A stretch of 9,487 nt of DNA from Deltaproteobacteria bacterium (GTDB lineage Bacteria; Desulfobacterota; Desulfobulbia; Desulfobulbales; Desulfobulbaceae), in contig JAADIK010000148.1 in the NCBI GenBank assembly GCA_013151365.1, forward strand, positions 1-9,487, given 5' to 3'. Shown here in pieces: positions 6,788 to 9,487 of the stretch (position 1 is its first letter; each line of letters opens with the position of its first letter). A program made the position numbers and the translations under genes. Under the pieces are notes generated by a model. The model was not told the DNA's origin. It saw only the letters and a list, made by a program, of their open reading frames with translations, and did not search any database.

Positions 6788-7327
6788 ATGTGGATCCGCA
6801 AGAATTTCACTCAGCCGGCACCGGGTACTGGAGATGTCGCGAGCCGATTCCTCTCCCGGCGGACGATAATCGGCATGGTCGCAGCCGCTATCCTGTTGCC
6901 GGCGACCCCGGCCCTGGCGGTCCAGCTCCACGGTGCTCCCGAGGGCCTTTACGTCCACATGCTCGCCCATGTCCTTTATTTTGCGGCCCTGCTTTTCCTG
7001 CTTCTGACTATAAAGAAAAGACCGCCGGGCCACAGCGCGGCCTGGCGTAACTTCAGGCTGGCACTGGTTTTCTTTCTGCTCTGGAACACCGATACCTTTG
7101 TCGTCCACTGGCTGTACAGCTGCCTGCCCGACACGGCCTTTGCCGGCCACAGTCTCAGTGATTACCGGCTGACCGGACCGCTCACCCCGGTCCGCTGGAT
7201 CTATTACCTGGGCCGGTTCGACCACCTGCTCTGCGTACCGGCCATGTTCTTTCTCGTTCTGAGTCTGCGCCGCTTCTGCCGCGAGGCGGAATCCCGGCCG
7301 CCCACCACCCCGGGGCCCGGGTCATGA
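6788..7327 (+). CDS. Small multi-helix membrane protein, putative co-sensor of the kinase
   Basis: 179 residues; family not recognised. Seen: an N-terminal signal-like segment (about 20-44, RFLSRRTIIG to ATPALA, possible cleavage before VQLHG), then three likely membrane helices at about 57-75, 89-108 and 137-160. Histidines 57, 61, 107 and 146 lie in or at the ends of the helices (YVHMLAH, FVVHW, RFDHLL). This raises the possibility of heme or metal binding, or of quinone contact, which the sequence alone cannot prove. The stop overlaps the kinase start (ATGA), so the two are probably made together and may form one sensor. The start is uncertain: 6788 is the first ATG after an in-frame stop, but has no clear ribosome site; ATG 6875 is the alternative and would shorten the signal segment. 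Confidence 0.8.
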   Translation: MWIRKNFTQPAPGTGDVASRFLSRRTIIGMVAAAILLPATPALAVQLHGAPEGLYVHMLAHVLYFAALLFLLLTIKKRPPGHSAAWRNFRLALVFFLLWNTDTFVVHWLYSCLPDTAFAGHSLSDYRLTGPLTPVRWIYYLGRFDHLLCVPAMFFLVLSLRRFCREAESRPPTTPGPGS

Positions 7328-8868
7328 CCGCATCACTGCCGCTCTGGCCGGTCTATATCGATGACTTTTTCGGCGCCCTCCTGATGATAGCCCTGGCGCT
7401 CGCCGCCTTCATCTACGCCCGCCGCCTGAGCCGGCTCGATCCGGAGAACGCGCTCTGGGTCTACATCTTCTGGTTCTGCACCGCCCTGGTTATCCTGGCC
7501 GTGTCCCGCGGAGTCGGTCACATCCTGCGTTTTCTCCTGGTCCTCTCCGGCCACAATGCGGCCTGGGAGTTTCTGTCTCCATACAGCGGCGGTCTCAACA
7601 CCCTGGCCTTCACGGCGGTGGCGGTCCTGACCTTTTACTACCACAGCATGCAGCGGGTTATCGCCCGGGTCCAGGCTGACGCCCGGTCACTGAACCGGGC
7701 CCACGACGCCCTGACCGAGCTGAACCAGACCCTGGAGCAGCGGGTCGAAGAGCGGACCATGGAACTGCGCCTGTCGGAACAGAAATTCCGCCACCTCTTC
7801 GAGGGCTCCAAGGACATGATCTTTTTCTGCGACAGCCAGGCCGGAATCACCGATATCAATGACGCCGGGGTGCAGCTGCTCGGCTTCAAAAATACCGCCG
7901 AGGTGATCGGCCGCTCGCTCAAGTCCTTCTTTGTCGACCAGGAACAGTGCGACCGCTATTTCCGGATCCTGAACGATCAGGGCCACGTGAAGGAATTCGA
8001 GATCGAGTTCTCCCGGCGGGACAACTCCCGTCTCTACCTGATGATCACCACCTCGGCCATCCATGACGACAGCGGAACAATCCAGAGCTGTGAAGCCATT
8101 GCCAAGGATCTAACCCGCTTCAAGGAGGTGACCGATCAGCTCATCCAGTCGGAAAACATGGCCTCGGTGGGCCAGCTCGCCGCCGGAGTGGCTCACGAAA
8201 TCAACACGCCGCTGGGTATTATCCTGGGTTACACCCAGCTTCTTGAAGAGGACTTCGCCGGGCAGCCCGAGGTGTTCGACACCTTGAGGACCGTTGAGAA
8301 ACAGACCAAGATCTGCAAACGGATCGTTGCCGACCTGTTGAAATTCTCCAGGAACACGGCGGAATGGGTAAAAAAAGCCACCGACATCAATACCTGCCTG
8401 AACGAGGTCCTGTCAATCGTGGAACATTCCCTCAACATGGACCATATTTACGTCCAGCGCTCGCTGGCCTCCGGCCTGCCCCGCGTCCTGGTCGACCGGG
8501 AGCGGTTGCGCCAGGTCCTGGTCAACATCATCAACAATGCCCACCACGCCATCGGCGTCGAGGGGATCATCGGCATCTGGACCTCCTACGACCCGAAATT
8601 CCAGGAGGTGGAAATCGTCATCGGCGACACCGGCTGCGGCATCCCGGCCAAAACCATCGGCCGCATCTTTGATCCCTTTTTCACCACCAAGGGCGTGGGC
8701 AAAGGGACCGGACTGGGGTTGTCGGTCTCCTTTGGCATCATCAAGGACCATAACGGCTCGCTGGAGGCGTTTTCCCCTCCGCGGCAACAGCAATTTCTTG
8801 AGGCCGGCATGCATACCACCTTCCATATCCGGCTGCCAACCCGGCCGGAAGGCGATCATAACGCATGA
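7324..8868 (+). CDS. Membrane-bound PAS-containing sensor histidine kinase
   Basis: 514 residues. Seen in order: three or four N-terminal membrane helices (about 15-33, 43-75, 90-107) with little periplasmic sequence; a charged coiled coil (about 111-150, NQTLEQRVEERTMEL); a PAS domain (about 150-268, RHLFEGSKDMIFFCD); a HisKA domain with phospho-acceptor His291 in GVAHEINTPLG; and a HATPase domain with N box (401-405, NIINN), G1 box DTGCG (435-439), FDPFFTTK and GTGLGLS (from 461). All catalytic motifs are present. Membrane-proximal histidines 66, 77 and 107 echo those of the overlapping upstream protein. Signals could enter through the membrane part, the PAS pocket or the partner protein. 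The divergent NtrC-type regulator is the most likely target, with the receivers RR1 and RR2 as further candidates (inference from position). Confidence 0.95.
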   Translation: MTASLPLWPVYIDDFFGALLMIALALAAFIYARRLSRLDPENALWVYIFWFCTALVILAVSRGVGHILRFLLVLSGHNAAWEFLSPYSGGLNTLAFTAVAVLTFYYHSMQRVIARVQADARSLNRAHDALTELNQTLEQRVEERTMELRLSEQKFRHLFEGSKDMIFFCDSQAGITDINDAGVQLLGFKNTAEVIGRSLKSFFVDQEQCDRYFRILNDQGHVKEFEIEFSRRDNSRLYLMITTSAIHDDSGTIQSCEAIAKDLTRFKEVTDQLIQSENMASVGQLAAGVAHEINTPLGIILGYTQLLEEDFAGQPEVFDTLRTVEKQTKICKRIVADLLKFSRNTAEWVKKATDINTCLNEVLSIVEHSLNMDHIYVQRSLASGLPRVLVDRERLRQVLVNIINNAHHAIGVEGIIGIWTSYDPKFQEVEIVIGDTGCGIPAKTIGRIFDPFFTTKGVGKGTGLGLSVSFGIIKDHNGSLEAFSPPRQQQFLEAGMHTTFHIRLPTRPEGDHNA

Positions 8869-8905
8869 CCGGCCCGAAGATAACACTTTACAGGGGTTGC
8901 AACCA

Positions 8906-8939
8906 GGCGGCTTTACATACCATAAATCTGTAAGTCGCC
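8906..8939 (+). repeat. Stem-loop upstream of RR2
   Basis: The arms GGCGGCTTTACA (8906-8917) and TGTAAGTCGCC (8929-8939) pair over about 11 bp, with one bulged base and one G-U pair around an 11-nt loop. It lies in the 109-bp gap between the kinase stop and the RR2 start. No T-run follows, so it is not a simple terminator. The palindrome GGTTGCAACC (8895-8904) directly precedes it. It could attenuate or stabilise the RR2 transcript. Confidence 0.4.
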
Positions 8940-8955
8940 ACAGGCACCCCATCTT
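8930..8955 (+). repeat. 26-bp direct repeat, copy 1 (before RR2)
   Basis: Matches 9340-9365 at 23 of 26 positions: GTAAGT, then CCACAGGCACC, then CATCTT. It begins at a TAA triplet and ends 22 nt before the RR2 start codon. With copy 2 it brackets the RR2 gene at a spacing of 410 bp. Confidence 0.7.
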
Positions 8956-8977
8956 CCATTTTACAGAGGTACCCGCC

Positions 8978-9343
8978 ATGGCAGAAATCCTGGTGCTGGA
9001 CGATGTTGAGGACGCCGCTGTCCTGATCAAAAAAATTCTTGAAAAAAAAGGCCACAGGGTCATGGTATTTACCGACGAGGACCTGGCCCTGCGCCATGTC
9101 CGGGAAGGCAACCCCGTGGACCTGGCCATCCTCGACCTGAAACTGCGCAAGATGGAAGGTACGGAAGTCCTGGCCGAGTTGAAAAAATACCTGCCCGCGG
9201 TCCGCGCCATCATCATGACCGGCTACCCGACAGTGGAAACCGCCAGCCAGGCCCTGAATCTCGGCGCGGCAGCCTACTGCGTCAAACCCATTGACAAGAC
9301 GGAGCTGGAAGATAAGGTCGCAGAGGTGCTGGCTGAGATGTAA
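8978..9343 (+). CDS. Single-domain response regulator (RR2), CheY-like receiver
   Basis: A 121-residue receiver with no output domain. Seen: Asp8-Asp9 (VLDDVED), phospho-acceptor Asp53 (AILDLK), Thr81 (MTGYPT) and Lys103 (CVKPID). The open frame extends far upstream to 8537, but that part lies over the kinase in another frame. The ATG at 8978 begins the receiver fold exactly, and AGAGG lies about 8 nt upstream. It is a close paralogue of RR1 (2227-2607): about 79 of 117 aligned positions match by eye, with one extra residue near position 45. It follows the kinase in the same direction after a 109-bp gap that contains a stem-loop and one arm of a direct repeat. It may be a second target, a phosphate sink or a relay partner of the kinase. 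Confidence 0.95.
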   Translation: MAEILVLDDVEDAAVLIKKILEKKGHRVMVFTDEDLALRHVREGNPVDLAILDLKLRKMEGTEVLAELKKYLPAVRAIIMTGYPTVETASQALNLGAAAYCVKPIDKTELEDKVAEVLAEM

Positions 9344-9365
9344 GTGACCACAGGCACCACATCTT
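9340..9365 (+). repeat. 26-bp direct repeat, copy 2 (after RR2)
   Basis: Near-identical to 8930-8955, with three mismatches. It begins at the RR2 stop codon (G-TAA). The core AGGCAC-N2-CATCTT also occurs at 5160-5173. Confidence 0.7.
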
Positions 9366-9379
9366 TGCGCGCTCGCTCC

Positions 9380-9415
9380 TGCCCGCATAGTCTACTAAGG
9401 CGGGCGATGCCCGCA
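9380..9415 (+). repeat. Alternative hairpins downstream of RR2
   Basis: GCCCGC (9381-9386), GCGGGC (9400-9405) and GCCCGC (9409-9414) lie in a row. The middle element can pair with either neighbour, giving two mutually exclusive stems with loops of 13 nt and 3 nt. TGCCCGCA is exactly repeated at 9380 and 9408. No T-run follows, so it is not a standard terminator; it could act as a 3' stabiliser or a Rho-type end. Confidence 0.45.
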
Positions 9416-9446
9416 ACCCAAATCACCTTCCAGCGTATCTGTTTCC

Positions 9447-9487
9447 AGGCTGTTAGGCTGTAGGCTGTTAGGGTAGGGCTAATAGCC
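9447..9487. repeat. Degenerate GGCTGT tandem repeat, cut by the window edge
   Basis: Units AGGCTGTT, AGGCTGT and AGGCTGTT run head to tail (9447-9469), then decay to AGGGT and AGGGC. The window ends in GGCT-AAT-AGCC (9477-9487), a small inverted repeat. The full extent is unknown because the sequence stops here. Otherwise 9344-9487 has no gene that I can see. Confidence 0.6.

Noticed and set aside
6854..6874. Twin-arginine motif (SRRTIIG) in the small membrane protein
   Set aside because: It looks Tat-like, but the protein is a multi-helix membrane protein with no folded cofactor domain to export; an ordinary signal or membrane segment explains it.
8537..8977. Fusion of RR2 to a 147-residue N-terminal extension
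   Set aside because: The extension lies over the kinase HATPase region in another frame and is Ser/Arg/Pro-rich shadow sequence; the receiver fold starts at the ATG at 8978.
9340..9370. AGGCACCACATCTTTGC as a sigma-54 promoter after RR2
   Set aside because: GG and GC are 12 bases apart instead of 10, and copy 1 of the repeat lacks the TTGC block.

Overview
This GC-rich, densely coded window looks like the chromosome of a sulfur-metabolising Desulfobacterota bacterium, probably near the Desulfobulbales. This is inferred from gene content and style (a TSUP-family sulfur-oxyanion exporter, a PsrA/PhsA/SoeA-type molybdoenzyme, NtrC-type regulation, stand-alone receiver domains). No marker gene is present, so the placement is tentative. 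I see no phage, insertion sequence, CRISPR, tRNA or rRNA.

Left half, minus strand (4954 down to 38): a four-gene run reading TSUP transporter with a large periplasmic domain, a small unknown membrane protein, a single-domain response regulator (RR1), and a molybdopterin/[4Fe-4S] oxidoreductase. The genes are tightly spaced (17-nt gap, 1-nt TAATG overlap, 74-nt gap), so they are probably one operon. In front of it lies what looks like a complete sigma-54 promoter: a -24/-12 element (TGGCATCGAACTTGCT, 5039 to 5024), an IHF-like site around -72 and a perfect 17-bp palindrome centred near -123. The promoter also fixes the transporter's start at 4954 rather than at the longer open frame.

Middle (5262-6722, minus strand): an NtrC-type sigma-54 activator with receiver, AAA+ (GAFTGA) and Fis-type helix-turn-helix parts, the obvious candidate to act on that promoter.

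Right half, plus strand (6788-9343): divergent from the activator, a small multi-helix membrane protein with membrane-proximal histidines overlaps (ATGA) a membrane PAS-containing histidine kinase. This is followed by a second single-domain response regulator (RR2) that is about two-thirds identical to RR1. A 65-bp divergent gap holds a 13-bp palindrome.

Working model (inference): the membrane protein and kinase sense a signal, possibly redox or sulfur-related. They phosphorylate the NtrC-type activator, which turns on the sigma-54 operon for sulfur-oxyanion export and oxidation or reduction. RR1 and RR2 are paralogous output-less receivers, one in the enzyme operon and one beside the kinase, and may act as phosphate sinks or feedback links. 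The right edge (9344-9487) is non-coding and carries a direct repeat, alternative hairpins and a degenerate GGCTGT tandem repeat.
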